In this document: positions 20,334-30,579 of the stretch, one piece after another | Layout: each line of letters opens with the position of its first letter | How positions within the stretch are numbered: the stretch's first letter is position 1 | Source: Emiliania huxleyi CCMP1516 | Taxonomy: Eukaryota > Haptophyta > Isochrysidales > Noelaerhabdaceae | Assembly (NCBI RefSeq): GCF_000372725.1 | Contig: NW_005201327.1 | Location: 302,745 to 366,744 of the forward strand | Direction: 5' to 3' | DNA length: 64,000 nucleotides | Made by a program: the position numbers and the translations under genes | Notes under the pieces: model-generated | The model's database searches: none | Seen by the model: the letters and a program-made list of their open reading frames with translations, nothing else | What the model was told of the DNA's origin: nothing

Positions 20334-21181
20334 TCGAGGCTGATTGCGTGCGCGTGCAGGTGCTGCCGGCGGTCGGGCGGTAGCGCGGCGGAGTGCGCCT
20401 TGCCGCCGAGCGTGGCGACGAGCTCGACGAGGAAGCGCGGCGAGCGCGCGCGCACGCCGAGCAGCCGCGCGCGGTAGCACGCGCCGTCGCCCGCGAACGC
20501 GAAGCACTCGCTGCGCCCCTCCTCCACGCGGCGCAGCAGCGCGGCCTCGTGCGCCGCGTCGTCCACACCGCCGCCGCCACCCGCGCGTCCGCCGCCACCA
20601 CGCGCGGAGGCGTCGGCGAAGCGCGGCTGCTCCACCGCGACGAGCCCGAGCTTGCGCTTTACGGCCGGCAGCGAGAAGAGCTTCTCGCCGTCCCGCGGGT
20701 CGATCATCACCAGGTCTCCCCGAATTGAGTGGCCCCTCTTCTTGTTCGCCTTGCTGCCCTCCCCAGTGGACGGCTTGCGCAGCACGTACGAGATCGTCCA
20801 GCCGTGACACGAGATCGTCCGAGTCTCCAGTGCGCTCCTCAGCTGCTCGATGGCCACGATGAGCGTCTCCGCCTCCTCGGCGGTGAGAGGCGGGACACGG
20901 TCGTCGGCGCTCGCGGAGCTGGTGCTGCGAGGACTGAGAGGAGTGGGCACGACAGCAGCGCTCAGGGTCGGTGCTGGTTCGTCCAGGGAAGCAGCTCCTT
21001 CTCTCCCGAGGCAGCCCTCTGGCAGCGACTCGGCAACAGCAAGCTTGACGCCCACCGGCTGCTCCCCAGCAAGGCCGTCTGGCACACCGTCTCCGGTCAG
21101 CAGCTCAGGGCATTCGCGAACGAGATTGAGCTCGTCGGTGCCACTGCTGGCTGCCTCCTGCAGCCTATTGCCATCGTCCAT
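18162..21181 (-). CDS. Chromatin reader with MBD-like, GRF, PHD and half-CXXC fingers
   Basis: Exon 1 ends at 19454 and exon 2 is 18162-19310, joined in phase 0 across a 143-nt GC-AG intron (donor GCAAGC). Start taken at the ATG at 21181 (MDDGNRLQEAAS). An in-frame ATG at 21352 would add a hydrophobic leader that is odd for a nuclear protein. The product is about 958 residues. Order: an MBD-like stretch (CHGWTISYVLRKP...DPRDGEKLFSLPAVKRKL); a second one (GWRVAERGGAHYRYLSPSG); two GRF-like zinc fingers (CECGRACTWVRRD...GGWWRCAK); after the splice a PHD finger (CLACGSGEDDELMLLC...YHTYC); then two copies of half a CXXC finger (DDCGVCAHCVDKPRFGGPG). The domains imply reading of methylated DNA and histone marks. 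The two CXXC copies and the spacer repeats (PAAADGSTAARR) are almost identical in DNA. The last 18 or so residues are encoded by repeat B. Confidence 0.78.
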
Positions 21182-21582
21182 GCCGTAAGCCTGCCAGAAC
21201 ACAAGCCAGAGGAGAGCGAGAGTATCTAAACAAAAGAACTCGAATCCAACAAGTTGAGGGCGGGCCACTACTCCCATAATGTGGGTAAACCATAGTAGCG
21301 TGCACGCTTCTATGAACAGAGAAGCCCATAAAAAGTCGCCGGCAGTCGCCACGCCGAGCCGGCCTGCTGCCGGCTCGCACGGCAGCCTCTTCCTCTCGAC
21401 CAGCGTAGAGGGCCTCGTGTAGCCCTCCTTTTGGTATATTATAAACTTAGAAGGAACTTAGCGCGTGTCAAGCGTCTCACCTTATCGGCTGCTCGCCTTG
21501 CTGTCGGCAGTGGATCGCGAGAGCGAGAGATTGACACCGTTCCCTAGCTCAGACATTAGCTCGCCCGACTTACGATGCGCTC

Positions 21583-24540
21583 GTGGTTCAAAGAGAATTC
21601 AAAGAGAAAGTGATTCGCCACAAGCGCGACAAGAACGCTGGCCAGTGTTTCATCGCTGCTCGCGGCAAGCAAGTGGAAGGAGAGTGTCCGACGCGGCCTA
21701 CTTCACTGCCATCGTCGCCATCATCACTACGAGGTCCATCACCGTCCGGCCTCTTGGAGTTCGCTGCTGAGCTCGGCAGCGAAGCTCTTGCCCAGAGAGT
21801 TGTCCGCACGACCTCGCTGCACGACCTCGCCGTCCAAGAGGTGCTGGTCGCACTCGAGACGCTGCTGCGCGAGGTGGCGTCGCCAGCATCGCTCCCGATA
21901 ACGCCGCATGTGCATCGGCTGCCAAGTGGGGACCGCGGAGTCTCGCTCGCCTTTCTGCAAGCAGTCCACGCCTTCTACTCGCAGCACAGCGGGCTTAGCC
22001 TGACAATGGAAGGTGTGTGCAAGGGGTCGGGCGAGCACGTCACGGTGTGCACGCTTACGCTTTCGACCGGACTCTCCCTTGCCGAGAGCGTCGCGCACAT
22101 CGCGGAGCGCGACGGCCTCCACCTCGCGCGCCGTGCGGTCTCGCGCGCCCGTGGCTTCTTCTCCTACTCATGGACTGGCACTGCGCTCGCGGACATGCTC
22201 GCCGCCATCGATGACGTCGTGCGGCCGCTCGAGGAGGAGAGCGGAGGGCGACACGTGTGGGTCGATATGTTCTGCGCCTCGCAGAACCTGCTGGCGGGCG
22301 TGTACCGGTCCCCATCCATCACAAAGGAGTCGGACCCGGTCGGCTACCTCGCGCGCAAGGAGGACACCGACCGCATCTTTGACGACGCTCTCGAGGCGGT
22401 GAGCGAGGTCTACTTTTACTGCTCGCCGCTGGTCGGCGAGTGGCACGCGCCGCCGCACCCTTTCCTGAGCCCGCAGCGAGAGGCCAAGGGGGCGCCGGCG
22501 CAGCCGTGGGTGCGGCGGGGCGCGGCCGCCATCACGCGAGCTTGGTGCCTGTTTGAGCTGTCACACGCGCTAAGGAAGGGCTGCAAGCTCCACGTGGCAC
22601 TCAGTCCCGCTGACCGCACTCACTTCGTTGAGATGCTGACCTACAAGTTTGACGAGATTGCTGGGATCGTTGCCTCGATCGACGCGGATGACGCGCAGAT
22701 CTCAAAGGTGGAGGACCGCAGGTACATCCTTGGCTGCATCGAGTCGCTCGCGCCCGGTGCGGCGAACGCGGAGGCGGAGGGCCTGAGCCTCGTGACGGCG
22801 CGTGTGTCGGAGGCGCTTCGCGGCTGGCTGGTGGCGTCGGCGCGGGAGGAACTCGCTAGTCTGAAGCCGGCGGAGAGGGCGACGTCGGCGCTTCTCACTT
22901 CCGTGGGTCGGCTGCTGCAAAGCCAAGGCGACCGGCATGCCGCAGAGGCGCTGCTCCGCGAGGCGCTGGAGGGGAGGCGTGTGGCGCTCGGTGACCGGCA
23001 CCCGGACACACTCGCCTCGATGAACGACCTCGGTTTTGTGTTGCTTGAGCTGTGCGATTATGACGGTGCGGAGGCGCTATGCCACGAGGCACTGCAGGGG
23101 AGGCGAGAAACGCTCGGCGACAGGCATAGGGACACGCTCACGTCGGTTTGGCGCCTTGGACAGCTGCAGATGGTGAGAGGTGGCGATTCCTCGGAGGCGC
23201 TACTCCGCGAGGCCGTGGAGGGGATGCATCAGTTGGGAGAGACGTGGCATTCGGATGCGCTCGAGGCCGTCAACGACCTCGGCCAGGTGCTGAAGGCCAA
23301 GGGCGACCTCGACGGCGCGGAGGTGCTGCTTCGCAAGGCGCTCGAGGGGAGCCGAGAGACGCTCGGCGATCGGCACCCGCGCACTCTTGAGTCGATGCTT
23401 ACCCTCGGCTCGCTGCTGGAGGAGAAGGGCGACCTGGACGGCGCGGAGGCGCTGCTTCGCGAGGCGTTGGAGGGGCGGCGAGAGACGCTCGGCGACCGGC
23501 ACCCGAGCACGCTCGCCTCGATCGGCAGCCTCGGCTCGCTGCTGCAGGACCAGGGCGACATGGACGGCGCGGAGGCGCTGCTTCGCGAGGCGCTAGAGGG
23601 GAACCGAGAGACGCTCGGCGACCGGCACCCAAACACGCTCATCTTGATCTTCCGCCTCGGCTCGCTGCTGGAGGAGAAGGGTGACCTGAACGGCGCGGAG
23701 GCACTGCTTCGCGAGGCGCTGGAGGCGTGCCGAGAGACGCTCGGCGACCGGCACGAGAACACGCTCGGCTCGATCAACAACCTGGGCGGGCTGCTGAAGG
23801 CCAAGGGCGACCTGGACGGAGCGGAGGCGTTGCTTCGAGAGGATCTGGAGGGATGCCGAGAGACGCTCGGAGACAGGCACGAGAGCACGCTCGGCTCGAT
23901 CATGGGCCTCGGCTCGCTGCTAGAGAAGAAGGGCGACCTGGCAGGCGCGGAGGCGCTGTATCGCGAGGCGTTGGAGGGGCGGCGAGAGACGCTCGGCGAC
24001 CGGCACCCGGACACGCTCATCTCGTTCAGCAACCTGGGCTCGCTGCTGCAGGACCAGGGTGGCCTGGACGGCGCGGAGCCGCTGCTTCGCCAGGCGCTGG
24101 AGGGGAACCGAGAGACGCTCGGCGACCGGCACCCGGACACGCTCATCTCGATCTTCCGCCTCGGCTCGCTGCTGGAGGAGAAGGGCGACCTGAACGGCGC
24201 GCAGGCGCTTCTTCGAGAGTCGGTGGAGGCGCATCGAGAGACGTTTGGTAGCCGGCACGAGGGCACGCTCGCCTCCGAGGCTAAGGCGGCAAGCATCGAT
24301 ATCGCCCTTGGCGCCGCCGACGCAAACGCCCTGCGCGATGTTGTCGCGCGCATGGCGGCAGCGCTGGGTGCCGAGCACCGTCAAACGCGCAAGTACGCTG
24401 CGCTCCTGCGGCAGCCTGACGCCAAAAGCGGGCGCGTCAGTGGGCGAGCTCCTAGGCGCATGGCAGTGGCGACGTGGCGTCAGTGGGCGGGTCGGTGGCG
24501 TGCGGGCACGCGAGGAGCTCCTTCGAGAGTAAACAAGTAA
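21583..24540 (+). CDS. TIR-like domain + kinesin-light-chain-type TPR protein
   Basis: Open frame of about 985 codons. The 5' limit is uncertain: the frame opens at 21535, has no ATG before 22006, yet reads as protein from about 21740, so an upstream exon is likely. Residues about 180-350 carry the blocks FFSYSW, VWVDMFCASQNL and RAWCLFELSHALRKG. That pattern (start strand, WxDxFCxxQ, WCLFE) is found in TIR-like leaders of algal TPR proteins. From about residue 440 there are eleven 42-residue TPR units with the consensus LGSLLEEKGDLDGAEALL then REALEGRRETLGDRHP. These are of the KLC/TPR_12 type that mediates protein contacts. The layout resembles NLR-like sensors without an NTPase core; an immune or signalling role is inference only. 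Confidence 0.8.
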   Translation: MVQREFKEKVIRHKRDKNAGQCFIAARGKQVEGECPTRPTSLPSSPSSLRGPSPSGLLEFAAELGSEALAQRVVRTTSLHDLAVQEVLVALETLLREVASPASLPITPHVHRLPSGDRGVSLAFLQAVHAFYSQHSGLSLTMEGVCKGSGEHVTVCTLTLSTGLSLAESVAHIAERDGLHLARRAVSRARGFFSYSWTGTALADMLAAIDDVVRPLEEESGGRHVWVDMFCASQNLLAGVYRSPSITKESDPVGYLARKEDTDRIFDDALEAVSEVYFYCSPLVGEWHAPPHPFLSPQREAKGAPAQPWVRRGAAAITRAWCLFELSHALRKGCKLHVALSPADRTHFVEMLTYKFDEIAGIVASIDADDAQISKVEDRRYILGCIESLAPGAANAEAEGLSLVTARVSEALRGWLVASAREELASLKPAERATSALLTSVGRLLQSQGDRHAAEALLREALEGRRVALGDRHPDTLASMNDLGFVLLELCDYDGAEALCHEALQGRRETLGDRHRDTLTSVWRLGQLQMVRGGDSSEALLREAVEGMHQLGETWHSDALEAVNDLGQVLKAKGDLDGAEVLLRKALEGSRETLGDRHPRTLESMLTLGSLLEEKGDLDGAEALLREALEGRRETLGDRHPSTLASIGSLGSLLQDQGDMDGAEALLREALEGNRETLGDRHPNTLILIFRLGSLLEEKGDLNGAEALLREALEACRETLGDRHENTLGSINNLGGLLKAKGDLDGAEALLREDLEGCRETLGDRHESTLGSIMGLGSLLEKKGDLAGAEALYREALEGRRETLGDRHPDTLISFSNLGSLLQDQGGLDGAEPLLRQALEGNRETLGDRHPDTLISIFRLGSLLEEKGDLNGAQALLRESVEAHRETFGSRHEGTLASEAKAASIDIALGAADANALRDVVARMAAALGAEHRQTRKYAALLRQPDAKSGRVSGRAPRRMAVATWRQWAGRWRAGTRGAPSRVNK
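22900..24250 (+). repeat. Eleven 126-bp coding tandem repeats
   Basis: DNA units of 126 bp encode the TPRs. Units 5-7 and 9-11 match in the same order (GRRETL, then QDQG..., then IFRLGSLLEEKGDLNGA), indicating a block duplication of four units (about 504 bp) on top of the basic repeat. Confidence 0.85.
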
Positions 24541-24617
24541 GTTAGTTGCCTCTGCTGTGATGTGTTGATGTATGCGTTCTTGGACTTGTTTCGTTGTTTG
24601 TCTACTCTTCCTTTGAA

Positions 24618-25088
24618 TTATAGACGGAAAAAGGAAGCAATAGGATGCCCAAGCGCTCCTCCGAAAAAGAAAGAAGAAAAAGAAAGAAAACACGACAACA
24701 ACCTAGCTAAAGAAACCCGCACGGTCAAATCCGCTTTTTTGAGCCCGGTTCCACACCAGTGCCCCGTCGACACACGGGTGCACTTTAGGTGATCGGCAGC
24801 CCCAGAGGAGTGGAAACTGATCCCCGGCGGGCCCTTCGCGACCGACGCGCGCGGCAGACGGCTTCGGATAGACATCGGCTCGGCTCCTAGCGGCTCGCAG
24901 AAGCAGCGCGGTCGCTCTCTCTCCGTCACGCCGTTGCGCGGTTGACGCTTTTTCGGCGCTCGCGGCGGGGCGGCAAAGCTGACTTTGAGGCCAATCAAGC
25001 CGGCCAAGGCCCCCACGGCGACGGCGCAGACACCACTCATGGCGCCGGTGGCCTCGGAGGCGGCGGAGATGGCGAGGTGTGCGCACAT
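24618..25088 (-). CDS. Possible small membrane or secreted protein
   Basis: 156 codons from the ATG at 25088. The first 40 residues form a plausible signal anchor (GVCAVAVGALAGLIGLKVSFAA). The rest is basic with a hydrophobic end but no recognisable domain. Could be chance. No homologue known to me. Confidence 0.25.
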   Translation of the reverse strand: MCAHLAISAASEATGAMSGVCAVAVGALAGLIGLKVSFAAPPRAPKKRQPRNGVTERERPRCFCEPLGAEPMSIRSRLPRASVAKGPPGISFHSSGAADHLKCTRVSTGHWCGTGLKKADLTVRVSLARLLSCFLSFSSFFFGGALGHPIASFFRL

Positions 25089-26532
25089 TTTGACGGGTGC
25101 GCCAGGCAGTGCTGGCGAGGCGCCCGCCGTTGACTGAACACCTTCTCGCGCGGCACGAGCGGCGCGCGGCGCTGCTGACGGGAGGAGGCAGTCACGGCCC
25201 GGACGGGTGCTGGCCGGTGGTCATCAGACCCGCGCGCAGTTCGGGACTGAACACCTCTCGAGGCGCGGCGCTGCAGCTGCAAAGTGATTGGTGTGCATCC
25301 GGCAGAGCCGGCGCGCTACGGCTTGCGCCCGTTGTCCAGACGCGCCGTGCCGCGCTCGCGCGCTCGCCGGATCAGCGCGTGCGGCAGGAACGATGCCGGT
25401 GTGCCAGTGTGCCGGTGTCGCATGCGGTGTGCCAGCGCGCCGGGTCCAGCGGACAGCAAGTTGTGTGTGGAGCGGGCGCGCGGTGGCCGTGGCGAATGTG
25501 AGCCGGCGCCACTCGCAGCCTGGTGTCGAGGCGCACTGCCTACTGCCCGTCGACTCAGCCGTGCGGCGGGGTATCCGTTTCTGTGAGTCGGTGGTGGTGC
25601 GCTTGGCGCGCATAGTGTGCGTGGGGTCTGTGTGCGTGTGCCACTCGCTCGCTGCTGCTGGATGCAACGGTTTCCCGTCGTAGTGTGTTGGGCGGCCCGT
25701 CGTAGTGTGTTTGGGTTGCTGAAAAGGAAAAGGCGAAATCAAAAGAGCGCTGCGTGACTCTGACTGTGAAAGCGTGGGTCCTCCGACGAGATCCGAAAGT
25801 TGATCGCCGATTAGGGTGTGTGTGTGTGCGAGGCTTGTCGTCGGCGTGACAGCGACACGATCATGCTTCATCCCGGGCCGCCGATGGCCGATAAGGTTGC
25901 CCTAGGGTGGGAGGGCCCTGCGCGCGTCGTCACGCGGTGCTCAAACGCCTCGCGGCGGTGCTGGCACGCAGCCCGCTGCCACGGTGCAATATGCACAAGC
26001 CGGCTCGCGCGGCCGCGATGCTGTTCTCACGCCGCGCGATTGGCAGCAATCGGCAGCGCGAGTGTCAACGCGCAGCATAGCCTCGGCAGTGGCGGTGATG
26101 GCGCAGCAGGCGCAGCAGCAAAGGCCATGCCCAGCTCCCTCTGCGCCACCGGAGCGTAGTGCGGGTGTGCGCGATGCCATCCCCGTGGGCGTCATCAACT
26201 GTGCGCTGGTGGCGAGCCTCTGTGGTCCTCAAATGGCCCTTCTGGCGCTTCGATGCCGCTGCAGCCGCGGCGCAGCTCGACGCGCACGGGCAGCTGTGCT
26301 CTCACAGTATGCCATTGCTACACACAGCCTATGGGAGGGTGCACACTTTTACCGGATCCCGCCGGGATCCCATGCTGGTGTGCGATGCTGTTCGGAGTGC
26401 CACTCGGTGGTAGCTGCGACGCGAGCGCTGCTGGGTGTGCCAGAGGCCAGCGCAGCATCCTAAGATCGAGCCACACCAGTGGCCCTGTCACGCCGGGCGG
26501 AGAGGGCCGCGTTTGAAGCAGCACAGGGAGCC

Positions 26533-26563
26533 GCACACTTTTACTTCGCACGTAAAAGTGTGC
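26533..26563. repeat. Perfect 12-bp hairpin
   Basis: GCACACTTTTAC and its exact complement GTAAAAGTGTGC separated by 7 nt. The same arm, GCACACTTTTAC, occurs alone at about 26341 next to a GGATCCCGCCGGGATCC palindrome. Confidence 0.8.
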
Positions 26564-28163
26564 ACACACCGGTGTGCAAGCAGGATAGCCCACACAGCGT
26601 GGGTCGGGCCCAAGTGAAGGGCTAGCCTGTGGAGAGCTCAATGCACACACTACTGCCTGGGCCGTATCCACTAGACAGGCCACATAAGGCGAACGGCGTG
26701 CGCACATGGGGCACCCGAGATCAACCAGTAGTGTGCGCGTGCGTGCAGGCCGGGTAGGGCTCCTCTAGAATCGGCGCACGAGAAGGGCGGGAGTACCACC
26801 TTTCTCGCCCGCTCAAAGCGCGCCTGGCCGTTGCGAAGCGAGCGCCGGAGACCCGCGAGGCGAGACGCGGAGCGGGGGCCCATGTCGGGGCAGCGCGTGT
26901 GCGCGTCCCGCTCACGGCTCAGGCGCCAATCCGACAGCATGACCCACGCCTAGCTTGAGAGCAATGCAGATTATGCCCACTCGCAGTCCATCATAACGGG
27001 CCTCTTATGTTCACCCGACAACCTTCCGAAGCGAGAGCTGGCAATGCGCCGTCCGGGCTTGTGCGCCTAGGCCAAGGCGCGGCAGTACAGCCGACTATCG
27101 GCGGTTTGGACTGGCTCTCGTCAGCTGCACGCGCGCCCGGGTTGAAGCGGGATGGAGTGGTGACACCGGGCGGTGCGTCAGGCTACCCGACGACGTTGGA
27201 GTCACTGTCACACGTCGCGGACAGCCTGCACACACGGCGGGGCCGGTGCGAAACGGGTGAAAAAGAGACTTTGCGGATTTCAACCGACTATGCGGGGTTT
27301 CTACTACCCAACCAGTCGGTAGCACGTCTGGCGCGAACGGCTACGGCCTTGCTCTCCACGACCACGGTCTCGTATGAACCTCGGTTGGTCAGGAGCCATC
27401 TCCATGTCCCCCGCTACTGTAGGTGGGCGCCGCTCGCGCACACCCACTCACCCAGTTGCAACAATCAACTCTAGACCCCGTCAACTCAGAGTGTCAACCA
27501 CGACTCCCGACACGGGAACACTGCACCTCATTCAGCCACAGACGCCGCAGCCGCCGGGCGTGTCCTCTGAGCTCTGTCCTGACTTGACACGCGGCGACGG
27601 CGACTGAGCAGCCTGCGAGCTCACTGCCCTGCCTTGATTCCTTCGGACCACTAAACCGCTCTACCTCGGCAGCAGAAGTGGGGCTGGAGCGGGTGGGGGT
27701 GGATGCCGATTGAGGGGGAGCGTCTCCAGCTGCGCCCTGTGGCAGCTGCGCCCTGTGGCAGCTAGTCGAGGGACTTGGTAGTTGTGACCCCCCTGAGTGA
27801 GCGTTTTGTGGTGTTTGTTGGTGTACGCAATAACGGGACAGGGTGGTTGTTCTCTCTATCTCCTCTTCTAGCTCTTAGCATGAGCTGCGCCCTGTGTCCG
27901 ACCCCTTTTGCGCAGCAACACCTTAAACTTTTAGGCCCTCCAAATTCGGGTCGGAGCGTAGCGGAGTGGGCCCCGAGTTTGAAAAGGGCGACGGACGCTT
28001 GCGTCCTAGCCTCCAACATCGCCTCCCCGGCGCAGAGGGGCCCCCGGAGGGATGCACAACCGCTCCACGCCACGCCGCTTGCGGCGGTCTTCGTTATTTT
28101 TGGCGGTAGCTATCTCCCCGGCCCGCGCCACCGATTGTAGTGTATTACGAGGAGAAAGAAGCC

Positions 28164-28913
28164 ATGCCGATCGACGTCGTTCTTCGCAGCGTGCCTCTCC
28201 ACCTCACCGACGCCCAGCTGTGTGCTCTCCTCGGCGTCGAGACGGTCACCCGCTTCCGGCGCACGTCCGGCCCGTCCGAGAAGCAAAATCCTCTCCACCT
28301 CGTGCGGGCGTGCTGCCGAAGCGAGAGTCAGGCGGAGCAGCTTCTGCTGCAGGGTCGCGTGAGTCTTGATGGGCAGGAGTGCGCCGTGGAGCGACCAAAG
28401 GCGGCCTCAGACAGCTCCGCCGCCACCGGCAAGCGGCCGGCGACGACGACGCTCGAGGCTCTGCTCGAGAGCTTCCCTCGCGTGGGAGAGGCTGTCCTCG
28501 TGCCGGCCGCGGCGGGAGGCGAGGCGGACGGTGGAGAGGAGGGAGGAGCAGCGGAGCGAGGCATGGCGGTAGGAGAGGCGGCGGAAGACGGCGAGAGCAG
28601 CTCCACTCCGGACACCTCTACTACTCTCTCCTCTGCTCCTCTCTCCTCTTCTCCTCCCGGCAGCTACTGCTGCTGCCGAGAGACGGATGGGTACCGTCGG
28701 GCAGCGGCGAGCAGCCTCCGCCCGGACGACCTCGTCCTCGAGATCGGCAGTGACCGCGGCGCGACGTGCGCCACCGCCGCGGAGATCTGCGGCGGCGAGG
28801 CGGTGGTCGGCGTTGACCTGAGCGACACCTCGGTCGAGGCGGCGAGGGCGGCGCACCCGTCGATACGCTTCGAGAAGGTCTCGACGCGCTGCAGCAGCCC
28901 GCCCCGAGATTGA
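28164..28913 (+). CDS. SAM methyltransferase, 5' part only
   Basis: From the ATG at 28164 (MPIDVVLRSVPLHL). The N-terminal 75 residues resemble an RRM-like fold. A low-complexity linker follows, then the start of a class I methyltransferase: LRPDDLVLEIGSDRGATCA is the SAM loop and AVVGVDLSDTSVE the acidic strand. The fold stops at IRFEKV, where a GT (GAGAAG|GTCTCG) could be a splice donor. No continuing exon is found before F-box/RCC1 gene 3 comes in on the other strand at 29116, 200 bp later. Either the rest is missing (truncation by the neighbouring paralogue's arrival) or a distant exon was overlooked. Confidence 0.55.
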   Translation: MPIDVVLRSVPLHLTDAQLCALLGVETVTRFRRTSGPSEKQNPLHLVRACCRSESQAEQLLLQGRVSLDGQECAVERPKAASDSSAATGKRPATTTLEALLESFPRVGEAVLVPAAAGGEADGGEEGGAAERGMAVGEAAEDGESSSTPDTSTTLSSAPLSSSPPGSYCCCRETDGYRRAAASSLRPDDLVLEIGSDRGATCATAAEICGGEAVVGVDLSDTSVEAARAAHPSIRFEKVSTRCSSPPRD

Positions 28914-29115
28914 CCGAGCTCGAGCGAGACTCACCGAGATTGTGGGCTTGTTGGCGAGCCAAAATGGTGCCGTCCTCCCGTCCCTCAGGCCCGTTTTCTT
29001 TATTTCTTTGTTTAGAACGACGGATCGACAGGGCCGAGATGCGCCAGAGCCAAGTCAACCTCGCACTCGTCGCCAGGGGCTGGGCGCACAGAGTCCCAAC
29101 CGTCTCGGTCTTCGC

Positions 29116-30579
29116 TCACTGCCCGCCTGGCGCCCACGCCTCGATCTTCTTGGGCAGCAGCTGGTTCGACAAGTCCTCTCCGTGCCCTAGGCAGCCGTGG
29201 CCGCCCTGACCCCAGGTGAAGACGGCGCCGTCGGCGGTGCGGGCGGTGCTGTGGAATGCTCCAGCCGACACAGCGACGACGCGCCGGCCAGCAAAAGTCT
29301 CGACCTTCTTCGGCAGCAGCTGGTCCTGCTCGTCACCGTGGCCCAACGGACCAAAGCCTCCACAGCCGCAGCTCCAGACAGCACCGTCGGCGGTGATGGC
29401 GAGGCTGTGCAGACCTCCAGCCGACACAGCGACGACGCGCTGGCCAGCAAAAGCCTCGACCTTCTTTGGTAGGAGCTTGCGTTGCTCGTCGCCGTGGCCC
29501 AGCCGGCCAAAGCCTCCATCACCCCAGCTCCAGACAGCGCCGTCGGTGGTGATTGCGAGGCTGTGGCTGCTTCCAGCCAGCACAGCGATCACGCGCCGCC
29601 CGGCAAAGGCCTCGATCTTCGTTGGCAGCGGCTGCCACTGCTCGTCGCCGTGGCCCAGCTGGCCAAAGGCTCCACCGCCCCAGCTCCAGACAGCTCCGTC
29701 GGCGGTGAGGGCGAGACTGTGGCTGCTTCCAGCCGACACGGCGACGACGCGCCTTCCCGCCAAGGCCTCGATCTTTGTGGGCAGCTCCTGTTCGGCGACG
29801 AGCTCGTCGCTGTGGCCCAACCGGCCAGCGTCTCCCCAGCCCCAGCTCCAAACACTGCCGTCCGCGGTGAGGGCGAGGCTGTGGCTACCTCCAGCAGATA
29901 CAGCGATGACGCGCTGGCCCGCAAAGGCCTCGATCTTCTTGGGCTGCCACTGGCTCTGCTCGTCGCCGTGGCCCAGCCCGCCCAAGCCTCCATAGCCCCA
30001 GCTCCAGACAGCTCCGTCGGCGGTGAGGGCGAGGCTGTAAGAATCTCCAGCCGACACGGCGACGATGCTCTCGCCACCCAGCGTAGGGAGGCGGGTCGGC
30101 GTATTCAGCCGCAGCACGCCCTCACCGTGACCGAGAAGGCCTGGAAAGTCCTCCGCGTCGTACTCGTCGTCCTCCTCGCCCTGTGCTGCCATGCCGCACG
30201 ACGAGAGCCGCCCCTCGCCGTCGATAAAAAGGCTGTGCTGCCAGCCTGACGCCGCCCTCGCTGGCAAGTTGGACTCGCGCAGCAGCGCCGACAAGCACAG
30301 CCACCGCACGGCGCATCCCTCGCCCTCTGGCAGCGCCGGCAGCTCGAAGCCGCGCTCTTGCGCCCACAAGCGGATGGCCTCCACCGCAAGCGAGGCGTGA
30401 AAGAGCAGCGAGACGGCCGCGACGCGAGCGATATCGGTGGGGTCGCAGTGAGAGAGGGCGCGCACGAGGAGCTCCGTGGGGAGGTCGAGGAGGCGGGCGG
30501 GCGGCGGCGTGTCTGGCGAGGGAGCGGCGGTGGAGGCGGTGGCGAGGCGGCGCGAGCGGCGGCGCGGTGGGGCAGACAT
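29116..30579 (-). CDS. F-box / RCC1-repeat protein, paralogue 3
   Basis: Intronless, 487 residues from the ATG at 30579. F-box LLDLPTELLVRALSHC and seven RCC1 repeats (SHSLALTADGAVWSWG). This copy has an acidic insertion (GEEDDEYDAEDF) in the first repeat and an ELVAEQELPT variant in the fourth, so it is the most diverged of the four. The C-terminus KKIEAWAPGGQ keeps the common KKIEAW end. Leader bases GCGAGAAAAAGAA are shared with paralogue 4. Confidence 0.92.
   Translation of the reverse strand: MSAPPRRRSRRLATASTAAPSPDTPPPARLLDLPTELLVRALSHCDPTDIARVAAVSLLFHASLAVEAIRLWAQERGFELPALPEGEGCAVRWLCLSALLRESNLPARAASGWQHSLFIDGEGRLSSCGMAAQGEEDDEYDAEDFPGLLGHGEGVLRLNTPTRLPTLGGESIVAVSAGDSYSLALTADGAVWSWGYGGLGGLGHGDEQSQWQPKKIEAFAGQRVIAVSAGGSHSLALTADGSVWSWGWGDAGRLGHSDELVAEQELPTKIEALAGRRVVAVSAGSSHSLALTADGAVWSWGGGAFGQLGHGDEQWQPLPTKIEAFAGRRVIAVLAGSSHSLAITTDGAVWSWGDGGFGRLGHGDEQRKLLPKKVEAFAGQRVVAVSAGGLHSLAITADGAVWSCGCGGFGPLGHGDEQDQLLPKKVETFAGRRVVAVSAGAFHSTARTADGAVFTWGQGGHGCLGHGEDLSNQLLPKKIEAWAPGGQ

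Larger units (their letters stand above)
24541..28163. other. Gene-poor region
   Basis: More than 3.5 kb with no convincing coding exon apart from one weak minus-strand candidate at 24618-25088. Frames are short, overlap each other and lack domains. Base composition is moderate, with several GTGTGC/GCACAC runs (25800-26700). One strong hairpin at 26533. This may be decayed transposon sequence. Confidence 0.5.

Noticed and set aside
19417..20343. Long plus-strand Arg/Pro-rich frames opposite the chromatin reader
   Set aside because: Mirror frames of a GC-rich coding exon. The peptides are only Arg/Ala/Pro runs, while the minus frame shows ordered domains.
21182..21352. Hydrophobic N-terminal extension of the chromatin reader
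   Set aside because: Two membrane-like helices directly before a nuclear domain set are unlikely. The ATG at 21181 is a better start, though this is not proven.
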